A DNA stretch of 30,322 nt from JBAZLV01 sp041650055. GTDB taxonomy: Bacteria; Nitrospirota; UBA9217. A program made the translations under genes and the position numbers. The stretch is taken from NCBI GenBank assembly GCA_041650055.1, contig JBAZLV010000027.1, positions 1-30,322 on the forward strand, written 5' to 3'. Every line of letters begins with the position of its first letter. The stretch's first letter is position 1. This document shows, in pieces, positions 12,971 through 21,942 of the stretch. Under the pieces are notes generated by a model that did not search any database, was not told where the DNA came from, and saw only the letters and a program-made list of their open reading frames with translations.

Positions 12971-13954
12971 ATGATTACAACCCTTCACGACGTCCTGCGC
13001 GAATATCAGTCCGATATGGAGCGCATGGAACACCGGATATACGAAAGCCTGGGAACCACTGTTCCGCTTATCCAGCAGGTAAGCAAATATATCCTCGGTT
13101 CAGGCGGGAAGCGTTTTCGCCCGATGCTCCATGTACTCTCGGCTCGCTTGTGCGGCTGCCGGGATCATGATGCTGAATACGTTTTGGGCGGCGTCGTGGA
13201 ATATATACATACAGCATCGCTTCTTCATGACGATGTCGTGGATGAAGCTCCCATCCGCAGAGGCAAAACATCCGTCAATTCTCTTTGGGGAAATCAGGCG
13301 AGCATCCTCGTTGGAGATTATCTGTATTCCCGGGCGCTGTATAATGCGGTCCGGCTTCAGAACCAGCGCGTCATGGATGTTCTTTCCGAGACAACCACGA
13401 TCATGGCCGAAGGTGAAGTGCTGCAATTAACGCATATTCAGAATCCGGACATGACGGCAGCTGATTATTTCAGGATGGTCGAATGCAAAACCGGAGCCCT
13501 CATTACAGCCTCATGCAGATTAGGGGCTATTATCGGCAAAGCTCCGGTATCCCAGGAAGACGCGCTCACTGCCTACGGAAAGAAACTCGGCCTAGCATTC
13601 CAGATTACGGATGACACGCTTGATTATGATGCTGATCCCGGCCAGCTGGGCAAGGTTCTCGGAAAAGACCTGGCAGAAGGAAAGGTCACTCTCCCGCTCA
13701 TTCATCTGATCAGCAAAACGGAACCGGAGGAGCATGAGCAGGTGAAGCAGATTCTTCTTGCCGACTCAATCACTGACCAGGATCTAACCTATACGCTCGG
13801 ACTGATGCGTAAATATGATTCCGTTTCAACGGTGCGACAGCAGGCACAAACGATTTGCGAAGAGGCAAAAGAAGCACTCAGCGTTTTTCCGAATTCAACG
13901 GCCCGGCAAGCGCTGATTGCGCTTGCGGATTATGTTGTGAACCGGGAGAGGTAA
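12971..13954 (+). CDS. Polyprenyl diphosphate synthase (IspB-like)
   Basis: Trans-isoprenyl diphosphate synthase of 327 aa. It extends an allylic diphosphate with isopentenyl units to make the long chain of the respiratory quinone. GSGGKRFRP (43-51) binds substrate. The first Asp-rich motif is DDVVD (87-91), followed by RRGK, and the second is DDTLD (214-218). This is the octaprenyl/solanesyl-type pattern; chain length cannot be told from sequence. The stop overlaps the next ATG by one base. The MEP-pathway genes ispD and ispF, which supply its precursors, lie nearby on the other strand. Confidence 0.92.
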   Translation: MITTLHDVLREYQSDMERMEHRIYESLGTTVPLIQQVSKYILGSGGKRFRPMLHVLSARLCGCRDHDAEYVLGGVVEYIHTASLLHDDVVDEAPIRRGKTSVNSLWGNQASILVGDYLYSRALYNAVRLQNQRVMDVLSETTTIMAEGEVLQLTHIQNPDMTAADYFRMVECKTGALITASCRLGAIIGKAPVSQEDALTAYGKKLGLAFQITDDTLDYDADPGQLGKVLGKDLAEGKVTLPLIHLISKTEPEEHEQVKQILLADSITDQDLTYTLGLMRKYDSVSTVRQQAQTICEEAKEALSVFPNSTARQALIALADYVVNRER

Positions 13955-14463
13955 TGCATTTTCTTCCTGCATTGGCAAAAAAGACGATTGAGTTATATGT
14001 AATTGAAGGAACCCGGTATTCCTTGAACCACGAAGAGATTCCGGATGAATTCAGGAGGCAGGCAGGTGTATTTGTCTGCTTAAAGACCAAGGGCATACTT
14101 CGGGGCTGTATTGGAACTTTTCAGCCTCAGCAGCAAACAATAGCGCATGAAACGATTTGCAATGCAATCAATGCAGCCAGCTGTGATATGCGGTTCACGT
14201 GTGTTCGTCAAGAGGAACTTCCTGATATCGAATATACCGTGGATATTCTGACCACGCCGGAGAAGGTCGCTGCAATCTCGGAACTCGACCCGAAACGATA
14301 TGGCATCATTGTGCAGGCCGGCAATAAACGAGGGTTACTGCTCCCGGATATTGAGGGCGTGGATACGGTGGACTATCAGGTAAACATCGCAATGCAAAAA
14401 GCAGGGATAAAACCAGGTTCATTTGTTGAATTGTCAAGGTTTGAAGTACAGCGATATCAATAA
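13954..14463 (+). CDS. AMMECR1-domain protein (AmmeMemoRadiSam protein A type)
   Basis: Single-domain AMMECR1 protein of 169 aa. The conserved core RGCIGT (about residues 50-55) follows the expected GVFVCLKTKG strand, with GLLLPDIEGVDTVDYQ near the C-terminus. Its molecular function is not established; bacterial copies often sit with Memo and radical-SAM genes, which are not seen here. I chose the ATG at 13954, which shares one base with the preceding TAA (TAATG), over an in-frame extension to 13855 lying inside the synthase gene. Tight coupling suggests co-expression with the polyprenyl synthase. Confidence 0.88.
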   Translation: MHFLPALAKKTIELYVIEGTRYSLNHEEIPDEFRRQAGVFVCLKTKGILRGCIGTFQPQQQTIAHETICNAINAASCDMRFTCVRQEELPDIEYTVDILTTPEKVAAISELDPKRYGIIVQAGNKRGLLLPDIEGVDTVDYQVNIAMQKAGIKPGSFVELSRFEVQRYQ

Positions 14464-14530
14464 TCGAATACGTACCTTATGGAAAACATGTACACGAAAA
14501 AGACTATATGAGAAAGAGGAGAGTTGGGAG

Positions 14531-14857
14531 ATGGAAAGAACGGACAGAGGCATAAAGGACGACACGCAAAAGGCAAAGCTGATTTTTCTTACGCTTGCAG
14601 TGCTGGTAACGATCCTGCTTATCTGGAGTTTTACCTCAGCGAACAAAGCCAAATCAGAACGGGATGCAGTCCGCCAGGAAATGGAAGTTCTCAAACAGGA
14701 GAATGCAAAACTGGAACAATGGCTGAAGGACAGAACCCAGGAGAATGATGAGTTAAAGAAAAAGATTCAGCAGCTTCGGGCAAAACCCAAGGCAAAACCC
14801 GCGGTAAAGAAGAAGACAAAAACAACAAAGACCACAACCAAAAAGAAAACCCGGTGA
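14531..14857 (+). CDS. Small membrane-anchored coiled-coil protein with Lys-rich tail
   Basis: I do not recognise a named family for this 108-aa protein. Residues 17-36 form one membrane segment (LIFLTLAVLVTILLIWSF). Residues 40-82 form a strong heptad coiled coil rich in Glu, Lys and Gln. The tail is almost only Lys, Thr, Pro and Ala. A longer open frame starts at 14423 but overlaps the AMMECR1 gene; the ATG at 14531 has AGAGGAGAG upstream and gives a sensible topology. The tail probably contacts DNA, RNA or an acidic surface. A terminator follows the gene. Confidence 0.75.
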   Translation: MERTDRGIKDDTQKAKLIFLTLAVLVTILLIWSFTSANKAKSERDAVRQEMEVLKQENAKLEQWLKDRTQENDELKKKIQQLRAKPKAKPAVKKKTKTTKTTTKKKTR

Positions 14858-14864
14858 TCACCAC

Positions 14865-14897
14865 AGGCAGGTATAATTCCTGCCTTTATTTCTTTTT
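14865..14897 (+). terminator. Rho-independent terminator of the plus-strand run
   Basis: AGGCAGG (14865-14871) and CCTGCCT (14879-14885) form a 7-bp stem around a 7-base loop, followed by the T-rich tract TTATTTCTTTTT. The tract overlaps the 3' end of the convergent cysE gene. Confidence 0.8.
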
Positions 14898-15539
14898 CAG
14901 TTTTGTTATTTCCCGCTTCAACGCATCAATCTGGTGCTGCAGTTCATTGAACCGATCTGCCAATGGATCAGGAATATCCGTATGATTCATGAGCGATTCA
15001 TCCGTGACCCGTTTTCCCTTGATCTTCACGATCTCGCCAGGAATACCCACAACCGTTGAATGATCAGGAACATCTGCAAGCACGACTGAATTTGCACCGA
15101 TCTTGACATAATCTCCAATCGTAATGGGACCAAGAACCTTTGCTCCTGCTCCGACAACGATGTTGCTTCCCAGGGTCGGATGCCGCTTTCCGCGGTGTTT
15201 CCCGGTTCCGCCAAGCGTTACTCCCTGAAACAACGTAACATTATCACCGATTTCCGTAGTCTCTCCGATCACAACGCCCATGCCATGATCGATAAACATA
15301 CCGGAACCGATTTGCGCGCCGGGATGGATCTCAATGCCGGTAAAAAATCGTGCAATTTGGGATAAGGCACGAGGAATAAACGGAATTCTTTTTTTAAGCA
15401 GCCAGTGTGCCAGGCGGTAGGCAAGAAGCGCATGGAAACCGGCATAGGTCAGGGCAACCTCTACCTTGCTGGTTGCAGCAGGGTCCATGGCCAGTGCAGC
15501 TTGAAAATCTTTTTTTATTCTGCTCAATGTTTCACTCAT
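14886..15539 (-). CDS. cysE: Serine O-acetyltransferase
   Basis: Makes O-acetylserine from serine and acetyl-CoA, the first step of cysteine synthesis. At 217 aa it is the shorter (EpsC/CysE) form. The N-terminal helical part contains LTYAGFHALLAYRLAHWLL. The left-handed beta-helix of hexapeptide repeats begins at about residue 67 (IEIHPGAQIGSGMFIDHGMG) and includes the acceptor-binding loop GGTGKHRGKRHPTLG. The last 25 residues form a coiled-coil tail (LQHQIDALKREITKLKKK), which is unusual compared with the C-terminal inhibitory tail of enteric CysE. It is the last gene of the minus run and lies 8 bases after the DUF4124 gene. Confidence 0.93.
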   Translation of the reverse strand: MSETLSRIKKDFQAALAMDPAATSKVEVALTYAGFHALLAYRLAHWLLKKRIPFIPRALSQIARFFTGIEIHPGAQIGSGMFIDHGMGVVIGETTEIGDNVTLFQGVTLGGTGKHRGKRHPTLGSNIVVGAGAKVLGPITIGDYVKIGANSVVLADVPDHSTVVGIPGEIVKIKGKRVTDESLMNHTDIPDPLADRFNELQHQIDALKREITKLKKK

Positions 15540-15547
15540 AATTGGTA

Positions 15548-16120
15548 TTACTCCCTGAGCCAGCCCGGAGGAATGCCCTGCTTGCGCGCGTCGTCAGGAA
15601 TAGTAACCTCGAGTTCATGGCGGGCGCTTTGTATCTCATCCTGAACGCCTTTCATCTGCTGTTCAATTTCCTGGGCTTTCATCCGTCCCTCGAGATGTCC
15701 TGACGCAACACCGCCCCATGACCCAAGCAACGCAGTGCGCTTCTCATCCAGTTCGCGATACCGTCGTTCTGCATCCGCAAGCCGCTGACGAGCTGACTGG
15801 ATGCGTTGTTGCCAATCAGCTTTCCTTTCCTCTTCATGCAGGCTTTGATCACTTTCCTGAAGTGACCGGGATTCACGTCTCGGCTCTGTTTTTGATTCTT
15901 CTGAGGAAGCAGCTTGCTCTTCTATCTGGATTTTCTTACGATATTTTTCAGGGACTTCGCCGAGATTGTCGGTAAGATGCATGACCCCCTTGCTGTCAAC
16001 CCATTTATATAAATATCGTTTTTCCGGCTCCTTGCTTTCCGTTGGTTGTGTCTGGCTGATTGCGATGTCAGCACTTCCCACGAACAAGAGCATCATCATA
16101 CCAAGAAAGAGATAACGCAT
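15548..16120 (-). CDS. Secreted DUF4124-domain protein
   Basis: This 190-aa protein has an N-terminal signal peptide (about 1-22) and a DUF4124 domain at 34-62 (YLYKWVDSKGVMHLTDN, then VPEKYR). The rest is a long charged helix, residues 65-175 (RQRLADAERRYRELDEKR), probably a coiled coil, ending in a conserved-looking PPGWLRE. DUF4124 proteins are periplasmic or envelope-associated and of unknown function. It starts 2 bases after the ispF stop, so it is in the same operon as ispD-ispF. Confidence 0.8.
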   Translation of the reverse strand: MRYLFLGMMMLLFVGSADIAISQTQPTESKEPEKRYLYKWVDSKGVMHLTDNLGEVPEKYRKKIQIEEQAASSEESKTEPRRESRSLQESDQSLHEEERKADWQQRIQSARQRLADAERRYRELDEKRTALLGSWGGVASGHLEGRMKAQEIEQQMKGVQDEIQSARHELEVTIPDDARKQGIPPGWLRE

Positions 16121-16122
16121 GG

Positions 16123-16608
16123 CTACTCCTTTGCTCGAAGCGTCCCCACTGCATAGGCTGCTATACCTTCTCCTCTGCCGGTAAAACCCAGGCCTTCGGT
16201 CGTTGTTGCTTTGATATTGATTGCCGAAGGATCGACCTGAACTGCCGCTGCAACCTGATTCACCATAGCAGGAATATGCGGTGCCATCTTTGGACGTTCT
16301 GCCACGATGGTGGCATCGATGTTGTTTACGGAAAAACCGTTTTCCGAAAGCAGCCGATGGACTTCTTTGAGCAGAGAAATGCTCGAAATGCCCTTATAGG
16401 CGGCTGATGTATCCGGAAAATGTTTCCCAATATCTCCCAATCCTGCGGCTCCGAGAAGCGCGTCGCAAATTGCGTGCAGCAAAACATCCGCGTCGGAATG
16501 TCCCAGAAGCCCTTTTTCATACGGAATATCAACGCCTCCGATGATTAATTTTCGTCCCTCGACCAGCCGGTGCACGTCATATCCGTTCCCAATCCGTATC
16601 ATGCGCAT
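16123..16608 (-). CDS. ispF: 2-C-methyl-D-erythritol 2,4-cyclodiphosphate synthase
   Basis: Fifth enzyme of the non-mevalonate isoprenoid pathway, 161 aa, normally a trimer. The metal-binding residues are Asp11 and His13 in GYDVHR and His45 in DVLLHAICDALLGA. GHSDAD (36-41) and GDIGKHFPDT (58-67) are family signatures, and the C-terminal TTTEGLGFTGRGEG is conserved. Its start overlaps the end of ispD by 10 bases, so the two are translationally coupled. A second Met at residue 3 is an alternative start. Confidence 0.97.
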   Translation of the reverse strand: MRMIRIGNGYDVHRLVEGRKLIIGGVDIPYEKGLLGHSDADVLLHAICDALLGAAGLGDIGKHFPDTSAAYKGISSISLLKEVHRLLSENGFSVNNIDATIVAERPKMAPHIPAMVNQVAAAVQVDPSAINIKATTTEGLGFTGRGEGIAAYAVGTLRAKE

Positions 16609-17291
16609 TTCCTCAGAATTTCTTCTGCCAGCAGAAGATCCTCCGGTGTCGTGATCTTGATATTGTCGTAGCTTCCCATGATTACCCGGACTGTGCCGCC
16701 GGCCCGCTCAACCAGCGCCGCGTCATCCGTAGCATAAAACTTCTGCTGATGTGATTTCTCGTATGCCTCTTTCAGAACATTCACCGGAAATGTCTGGGGA
16801 GTCTGGATTGCCCAGAGCCTGCTTCGTTCAAGCGTGCGGCGTATAATCCCGCTCGTGTCCACTTCTTTAATTGTATCCTTGATCGGGACTCCTACCACCA
16901 CATTTGCACCTTTTTTTGCAAGCTCAATGGATTCGCGAATCATGTCCAGAGTCACGAATGGCCGAACCCCGTCGTGAACCATGACCAGAGAGTTGCCTTT
17001 TTTCAGTTTCTGAAGCCCGTTGGCAACGGAATCCTGTCGCTCCTTGCCCCCGACTACAAGCGTTTTCACCTTGGTAATATGATAGTGTTCGATCACATCA
17101 TGCAGGCACGTTTCCATGTCTTCCTGGGGGAGGATCGGAATAATTTCGTCGATTTCCGAAGCACGCTGAAACGCCAGGAGCGTATGCGCAAGCAGGGGTT
17201 TGTCCCCCAGCTGGAGAAACTGTTTGGCAATGGTTTTGCCCATACGTTTTCCCATGCCTGCTGCTGGAATAAGTACGGTTACTGTCGGCAT
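16599..17291 (-). CDS. ispD: 2-C-methyl-D-erythritol 4-phosphate cytidylyltransferase
   Basis: Third enzyme of the MEP pathway; it joins MEP to CTP. At 230 aa it has the usual length. The nucleotide-binding signature PAAGMGKRMG (9-18) is followed by KQFL (23-26). VHDGVRPF (103-110) and TPQTF (167-171) are conserved active-site segments. It is coupled to ispF by overlap, and 36 bases separate it from the upstream MglA-like GTPase gene. Confidence 0.97.
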   Translation of the reverse strand: MPTVTVLIPAAGMGKRMGKTIAKQFLQLGDKPLLAHTLLAFQRASEIDEIIPILPQEDMETCLHDVIEHYHITKVKTLVVGGKERQDSVANGLQKLKKGNSLVMVHDGVRPFVTLDMIRESIELAKKGANVVVGVPIKDTIKEVDTSGIIRRTLERSRLWAIQTPQTFPVNVLKEAYEKSHQQKFYATDDAALVERAGGTVRVIMGSYDNIKITTPEDLLLAEEILRKCA

Positions 17292-17327
17292 AACATCCTC
17301 GAGAAGGAACCGGAATGAAAGACCGGA

Positions 17328-18248
17328 TCACTGTTTTTTGTAATTTTTTACCATGACCCGGAATCGTTTTGACAACGGCGCTTCCGCATCAATCGCAACA
17401 TGAAGCCGAAACTGATCTTCGTGTCCATTCGCGGCAAGATTGAACGGCAGAACGATCTGTCCATTTTCCATGAATGGCTTTCCCAGATCGACCTTCATCT
17501 CTCCATTTGTTGATACAACTACCGGGGAAGCGGATTCTGCCGGAACAACAGAATCGTCTGATACCAATGGCGCTTCCACAGGCAGGGGCGAAGGCTTCGG
17601 GTCCGGCGAAAGTGATTGTGCTCCCTTGTTCGCAATATCAAGCAATGTGAAGTTATGCTGTTCGGGATTCTTTTTCATGTCCTGCAGCACGAGTTTTGAG
17701 ACCGCGGTAAATGTTTTGAGCACCCCCCGCCCGTCTTTTGCAACCGCCTCATACCAGGGAAGACTGCGGGGATTCATGCTCACATTCAATTCCTCAATAG
17801 AGAGAACGTCCGGCAGATCACGTTTGTTGTATTGGATCACCAGGGGAAATTCGTTCAGATTGATTCCCTGCTCCTGCATGTTGTCGCGCAGATTGGTCAA
17901 GCTCTCGAGATTAGCATCAAGCATGGCCCGCTGAGAATCAGCCACAAAGATAATACCGTCGGCGCCTTTCAACACCAGTTTGCGCGTTGCATTATAAAAA
18001 ACCTGACCGGGTACCGTGTATAAATGGAAACGAACCCGGTAATTCATGAGTGTGCCGAGTTCAACCGGCAAAAAATCGAAGAACAGCGTCCGATCGGTCT
18101 CGGTAGCAAGCGATACGAGCTTGCCGCGCATGTCAGGAGAAATCCGGTGATAGATCAGATGAATATTGGTCGTCTTCCCGCATAAACCAGGACCATAGTA
18201 AACAATTTTTGCGTTGATCTCGCGCGTTGTATGATTGACGAGTGCCAT
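17328..18248 (-). CDS. MglA-like small GTPase with a C-terminal extension
   Basis: Ras-like GTPase of the MglA family, which sets cell polarity and directs gliding or pilus motility in myxobacteria and related groups. The P-loop is GPGLCGKTT (19-27), switch II starts TVPGQ (78-82) and NKRD (141-144) gives guanine specificity. Residues 1-195 match the full length of classic MglA. The remaining 110 residues are a Pro/Ser-rich linker (about 215-250) and a small domain of about 50 residues rich in predicted beta strands, which is not part of MglA. No MglB/roadblock partner is visible in the window. It may start the ispD-ispF operon. Confidence 0.88.
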   Translation of the reverse strand: MALVNHTTREINAKIVYYGPGLCGKTTNIHLIYHRISPDMRGKLVSLATETDRTLFFDFLPVELGTLMNYRVRFHLYTVPGQVFYNATRKLVLKGADGIIFVADSQRAMLDANLESLTNLRDNMQEQGINLNEFPLVIQYNKRDLPDVLSIEELNVSMNPRSLPWYEAVAKDGRGVLKTFTAVSKLVLQDMKKNPEQHNFTLLDIANKGAQSLSPDPKPSPLPVEAPLVSDDSVVPAESASPVVVSTNGEMKVDLGKPFMENGQIVLPFNLAANGHEDQFRLHVAIDAEAPLSKRFRVMVKNYKKQ

Positions 18249-18261
18249 GGCCCATCATTGC

Positions 18262-18294
18262 ACAAAAACAAAATCCTGTCAATACTGCAACAGG
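18262..18294 (-). terminator. Probable terminator after the uvrC/IMPase genes
   Basis: On the minus strand CCTGT (18294-18290) and ACAGG (18279-18275) form a 5-bp stem with a 10-base loop, followed by ATTTTGTTTTTG. It is modest, but lies directly after the IMPase-family stop and before the MglA-like gene. Confidence 0.5.
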
Positions 18295-18298
18295 CTGT

Positions 18299-19114
18299 TT
18301 AACAATGATGCGCAAGAAGATCGAGCACGACTGCATGCAGACGTTCATTGCTGCTTGCCAGGAGCGGAACAGAACGGTCAAGACCAATGGGAACATCATG
18401 CAGCGAAGCGCCTGTAAAATCCGTCATGATGCCCCCTGCTTCCTGTACCATGAGCAATCCTGCGGCATAATCGAACGGTCTCGATCGGCTTGCGGTCACA
18501 AACACGTCGATGGCGCCAGATGCAAGATAGGCAAGATCAAGCGCTGTAGATCCAAAACAACGAGCACGTCTCGACTGTTTGATCAACGGCATAATGCAGG
18601 GAATATCCGTTGCCGGTGCTGACGCTTCATACGCCAGGATATGAGGTTTTTCCGCTCGCGATGTTTTCATTCGCTTTCCGTTTTGATATGCTCCGGTTCC
18701 CCTGATTGTCCAAAATTCATCGTCTGCGGCAAGATGGGCAATATATCCCACGGACAGATCAGACATGCTGTTTCCCTCAAAAAAGGCAACCGCTAATGAA
18801 AAGAATGGAATTCCGCTTTTTGCATTATTGCTCCCATCAATCGGATCAACAAGGATAATCGGGGTGTCAGAACCAAAACGTCTGATCCCCAATTCCTCAG
18901 ATATCAGGGTAAATGATTCGCCGCTCGCATGAATCTTTTCAAGAGATGCAAGAACAATGTTTTCCGCCCACTGGTCAATCGGGAATGTCTTATCTCCTCC
19001 GGCACCTCGGGCAAGCGGGATATCATTTCCCTCCTGTTGAAGAAAAGCCGATAGACCGTCCTTCATATTTTTCCCGATTATCCGAAAAACGCGAAGCCAG
19101 TGTTCAGGAGTCAT
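18299..19114 (-). CDS. Inositol monophosphatase family phosphatase
   Basis: Metal-dependent sugar/inositol phosphatase of 271 aa. Metal site 1 is formed by Glu73/Glu74 in ISEELG and by DPIDGSN (90-96). The C-terminal site is RPFDYAAG (Asp215), where most members have PWD. GSTALDLAYLASG (188-200) is a family signature. Possible substrates are inositol phosphate, fructose 1,6-bisphosphate or PAP; sequence does not decide. Its ATG overlaps the uvrC stop by four bases (ATGA), so it is coupled to uvrC. Confidence 0.9.
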   Translation of the reverse strand: MTPEHWLRVFRIIGKNMKDGLSAFLQQEGNDIPLARGAGGDKTFPIDQWAENIVLASLEKIHASGESFTLISEELGIRRFGSDTPIILVDPIDGSNNAKSGIPFFSLAVAFFEGNSMSDLSVGYIAHLAADDEFWTIRGTGAYQNGKRMKTSRAEKPHILAYEASAPATDIPCIMPLIKQSRRARCFGSTALDLAYLASGAIDVFVTASRSRPFDYAAGLLMVQEAGGIMTDFTGASLHDVPIGLDRSVPLLASSNERLHAVVLDLLAHHC

Positions 19115-20970
19115 GAAACGTCTCCTCCCCCGGGAGAAAGTGTGTTCTTCTTTCTTTCAAAATACGAAAAAACCTCCTGTACTGCCTGTTTCGACATCCC
19201 TTTCACGGCTGCTAACTCCTGTTGCGTTGCCTGCTGTATTTTTTCAACGCTTCCAAAATGCCGGAGAAGCGCAAGCTTTCTCATCGCGCCGATTTCAGGG
19301 ATATCGTCAAGCTCTGACCATACTGTGCGTTTTGCCCGTAAGACGCGATGATAAGTGATCGCAAACCGATGCGACTCATCACGAACACGCGCAAGAAAGT
19401 GCGTAACCGGGCTCGATGGTTCGAGAAGAATGGGATCATCCGCGCCCGGCAGGAAGACTCGCTCGAATTCACGCTCTGCTCCCTGATCTCCGCTCCGTGC
19501 TTTGGCGAGCGCAATCACATCAGGATAATCAATCTTCAATTCCCTAAGAACGCCCAGCGCTGCTGAAAGCTGACCCTTGCCGCCGTCGATCATAATCAGA
19601 TCAGGCAGCCGGATTTCTTCATCGGACTTTACATACCTTCGTCGTATCACTTCTGCCATGCTTCCGAAATCGTCCTGTCCCTGCACTCCTTTTATCCTGA
19701 AACGCTTGTAGTCGCGTTTCGCAGGCATGCTCTCTTCAAAGATGACCATGCTTGCCACTGATTCCGATCCTTGCATTGTGGAAACATCAAATGCTTCGAC
19801 CCGATAGGGGATATGTTTCAGCCCAAGCTCATGCTGAAGCCTGAGCAGAATCCGCTCCTTACTCCTGTGTGAAAGCATCTGCTCGTGCAGCGCCTGAGCA
19901 GCATTATCAGAAGCCATCTGAACAAGTTCCCGTTTTCTTCCTCGCTGTGGCACATGAATATGTAGGCTTCCTTCTTTTTTTTCACGAAGCCATGTTTCAA
20001 ATATATCACGATCCCCGATTTCACGGGGCAGGAGAACCTCATCCGGCAGGATCATTTCTTTTGCATAAAACTGGCGCAGAAAATCATCCAGCACATCCTC
20101 TTCCTTCATCCCTCGCACGTCGTCGAAATAAAAATTCTTCCGCCCGAGAAGCATTCCGTTTCTGACAAAAAGCACCTGAATATCGGCATGATGTGTTTCA
20201 GAGGCAAGACCGATTACATCCTGATTTTCAAACCCGGATGAAATGATTTTTTGTTTCTGAAGTGCACCTTCGATCTTGCCAATCTGGTCGCGAAGTTCAG
20301 CTGCCCGCTCATATTCCATCCGCTCCGAAGCCTTCTGCATCTGTCTTTTTAATCTATCAATGAGATCTTTCTTTTTGCCTTCAAGAAACAGTCTTACCTG
20401 GTTGACCATTTCACTGTATCGCGCTTGATCGATATCACCCGTGCAGGGTCCCAGGCACCGTCCGATCTGGAACTGGATACAGGGCCTTCCCGGCCGGTCA
20501 AAATTAAACTTTCTCTTACAGGGCGCGATCGGAAACGTTCTGCGGATAAGCGCAAGAGTCTCCCACATCCCTCCTGCCGGCACATACGGCCCGTAGTAAT
20601 AAGCCCCGTCTTTTTTTAATCTTCGGACTACTTCCAGCCGCGGATACAAAGACCGGACATCGAATCGGATATACGGGTAGTGCTTGTCATCGCGGAGAAT
20701 AATATTGTACCGGGGATGATGTTTTTTGATGAGATTCGATTCCAGTGCGAATGCTTCAAGCTCGTTATGCGTCACTATGGTCTCAAGATCGGTGATCTGC
20801 TTGACCATGATCTCTGTCTTTTCGCCCTTGGCTCCTTTTTGAAAATAGGAGCGCACACGGTTCCTGAGGGAGAGAGCCTTGCCAATATAAATCACCCTGC
20901 CCTTTGCATCCTTCATCAGGTAAACGCCCGGCGCATCAGGCAGGTTCAATAGTTTTTCTTCAAGTGTCAT
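19111..20970 (-). CDS. uvrC: UvrABC excinuclease subunit C
   Basis: Makes both incisions beside bulky DNA lesions in nucleotide excision repair. Domains in order over 619 aa: GIY-YIG nuclease (about 12-90, with PGVYLM and VIYIGKA); a Cys-rich segment (CKRKFNF, CIQFQIGRCLGPC); the UVR motif binding UvrB (about 205-240, MEYERAAELRDQI); an RNase H-like 5' nuclease (VEAFDVSTMQGSESVASMV and MIDGGKGQL); and C-terminal helix-hairpin-helix repeats (IPEIGAMRKLALLRHFGS). All main parts are present and the length is normal. Confidence 0.98.
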   Translation of the reverse strand: MTLEEKLLNLPDAPGVYLMKDAKGRVIYIGKALSLRNRVRSYFQKGAKGEKTEIMVKQITDLETIVTHNELEAFALESNLIKKHHPRYNIILRDDKHYPYIRFDVRSLYPRLEVVRRLKKDGAYYYGPYVPAGGMWETLALIRRTFPIAPCKRKFNFDRPGRPCIQFQIGRCLGPCTGDIDQARYSEMVNQVRLFLEGKKKDLIDRLKRQMQKASERMEYERAAELRDQIGKIEGALQKQKIISSGFENQDVIGLASETHHADIQVLFVRNGMLLGRKNFYFDDVRGMKEEDVLDDFLRQFYAKEMILPDEVLLPREIGDRDIFETWLREKKEGSLHIHVPQRGRKRELVQMASDNAAQALHEQMLSHRSKERILLRLQHELGLKHIPYRVEAFDVSTMQGSESVASMVIFEESMPAKRDYKRFRIKGVQGQDDFGSMAEVIRRRYVKSDEEIRLPDLIMIDGGKGQLSAALGVLRELKIDYPDVIALAKARSGDQGAEREFERVFLPGADDPILLEPSSPVTHFLARVRDESHRFAITYHRVLRAKRTVWSELDDIPEIGAMRKLALLRHFGSVEKIQQATQQELAAVKGMSKQAVQEVFSYFERKKNTLSPGGGDVS

Positions 20971-21058
20971 GGCAGGAATATTGTATCATGGATTCACGTC
21001 GTGAGAGATAATAAACCGCAGCCGAAGAAAAGAGCTCCCAATTTAATTGCGCCAGGCA

Positions 21059-21087
21059 TTGATAAAATTCCGGAGGCATGCTATGGT
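21059..21087 (+). promoter_or_regulatory. Promoter of the beta-barrel gene
   Basis: TTGATA (21059-21064), a 17-base spacer and TATGGT (21082-21087), about 30 bases before the ATG. The gap is divergent with uvrC. Confidence 0.5.
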
Positions 21088-21116
21088 AATAAAAAACACA
21101 ACAGAGAGGGATTATC

Positions 21117-21938
21117 ATGCGCGATTTGATCACTGTTCGACGGTATCTAATCATTGCTCTCGCCCTTGTATCTTGCTTTGGCATCATGATGCCTGCTCCC
21201 AGCCATGCCGGAGAGGCTAACGCATACCTTGCACTTGAGTGGTTTGAATGGAAGGAGTTTAACAACGGCACTCAACTCCTGAAAGAGACTGGCCCCCGTT
21301 ACGGCCTAGGGTTTAGCTATACCTTTGAGTTTCTCAAACAGCATCTCATTCTGAAACCGAAAGTAGAAATATTCGGCGGAGAAGTAGATTATGATGGTCA
21401 GACCCAGGCAGGCGTGCCTGTAAAAACCGACACGACCTACTTCGGCGGAAAGCTCGAGGCAGACCTCGGATGGAGATTCGGATCATTACAAAGCACATCC
21501 CTTGAACCCTTTGCCGGACTAGGATTCCGAGCGTGGCTGAGGGATATCCAAAACGCTACTGCGTCAAACGGGACACAGGCAATCGGATACACGGAAGAAT
21601 GGATAACGGTGTACCTCCGTGCCGGCTTGAGAGGAGATATTGCCGTGGGTGAGAAGGCCAGACTATTTGCCGAGGTAGGAGGAAAATTCCCATTCTATAA
21701 CGAAAACACCGCCTATTTGAGCGATGCAGGTTTGGGGTCGGATGTCACCCTCAAGCCGGGAAATAGGCCGTCACTATTTGCCGAAATAGGTATGAAGTAC
21801 AAACTTGTTAAGGCCAGCCTTTACTATGACAGCATGCGATTTTCAAAATCTGATGTCGTTTATTCCGGCAGTATCGGTTATCTCCAGCCAAAATCGGATG
21901 CTGATATGTACGGTATTAAAATAGGCGTTGCATTTTGA
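21117..21938 (+). CDS. Outer-membrane beta-barrel protein of unknown role
   Basis: This 273-aa protein has a signal peptide of about 31 residues ending at SHAGEA. The mature part alternates polar and aromatic or hydrophobic residues in strands separated by Gly/Asn/Asp turns (for example LKPKVEIFGGEVDYDG and TYFGGKLEADLGWRF) and ends in Phe (IKIGVAF), the outer-membrane insertion signal. About eight to ten strands can be guessed. No named family is recognised. AGAGGGA precedes the ATG. It converges with gspN, with four bases between their stop codons. Confidence 0.8.
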   Translation: MRDLITVRRYLIIALALVSCFGIMMPAPSHAGEANAYLALEWFEWKEFNNGTQLLKETGPRYGLGFSYTFEFLKQHLILKPKVEIFGGEVDYDGQTQAGVPVKTDTTYFGGKLEADLGWRFGSLQSTSLEPFAGLGFRAWLRDIQNATASNGTQAIGYTEEWITVYLRAGLRGDIAVGEKARLFAEVGGKFPFYNENTAYLSDAGLGSDVTLKPGNRPSLFAEIGMKYKLVKASLYYDSMRFSKSDVVYSGSIGYLQPKSDADMYGIKIGVAF

Positions 21939-21942
21939 ATTG

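Noticed and set aside
13855..13953. N-terminal extension of the AMMECR1 protein
   Set aside because: It lies entirely inside the polyprenyl synthase gene; the TAATG overlap at 13954 is the natural coupled start.
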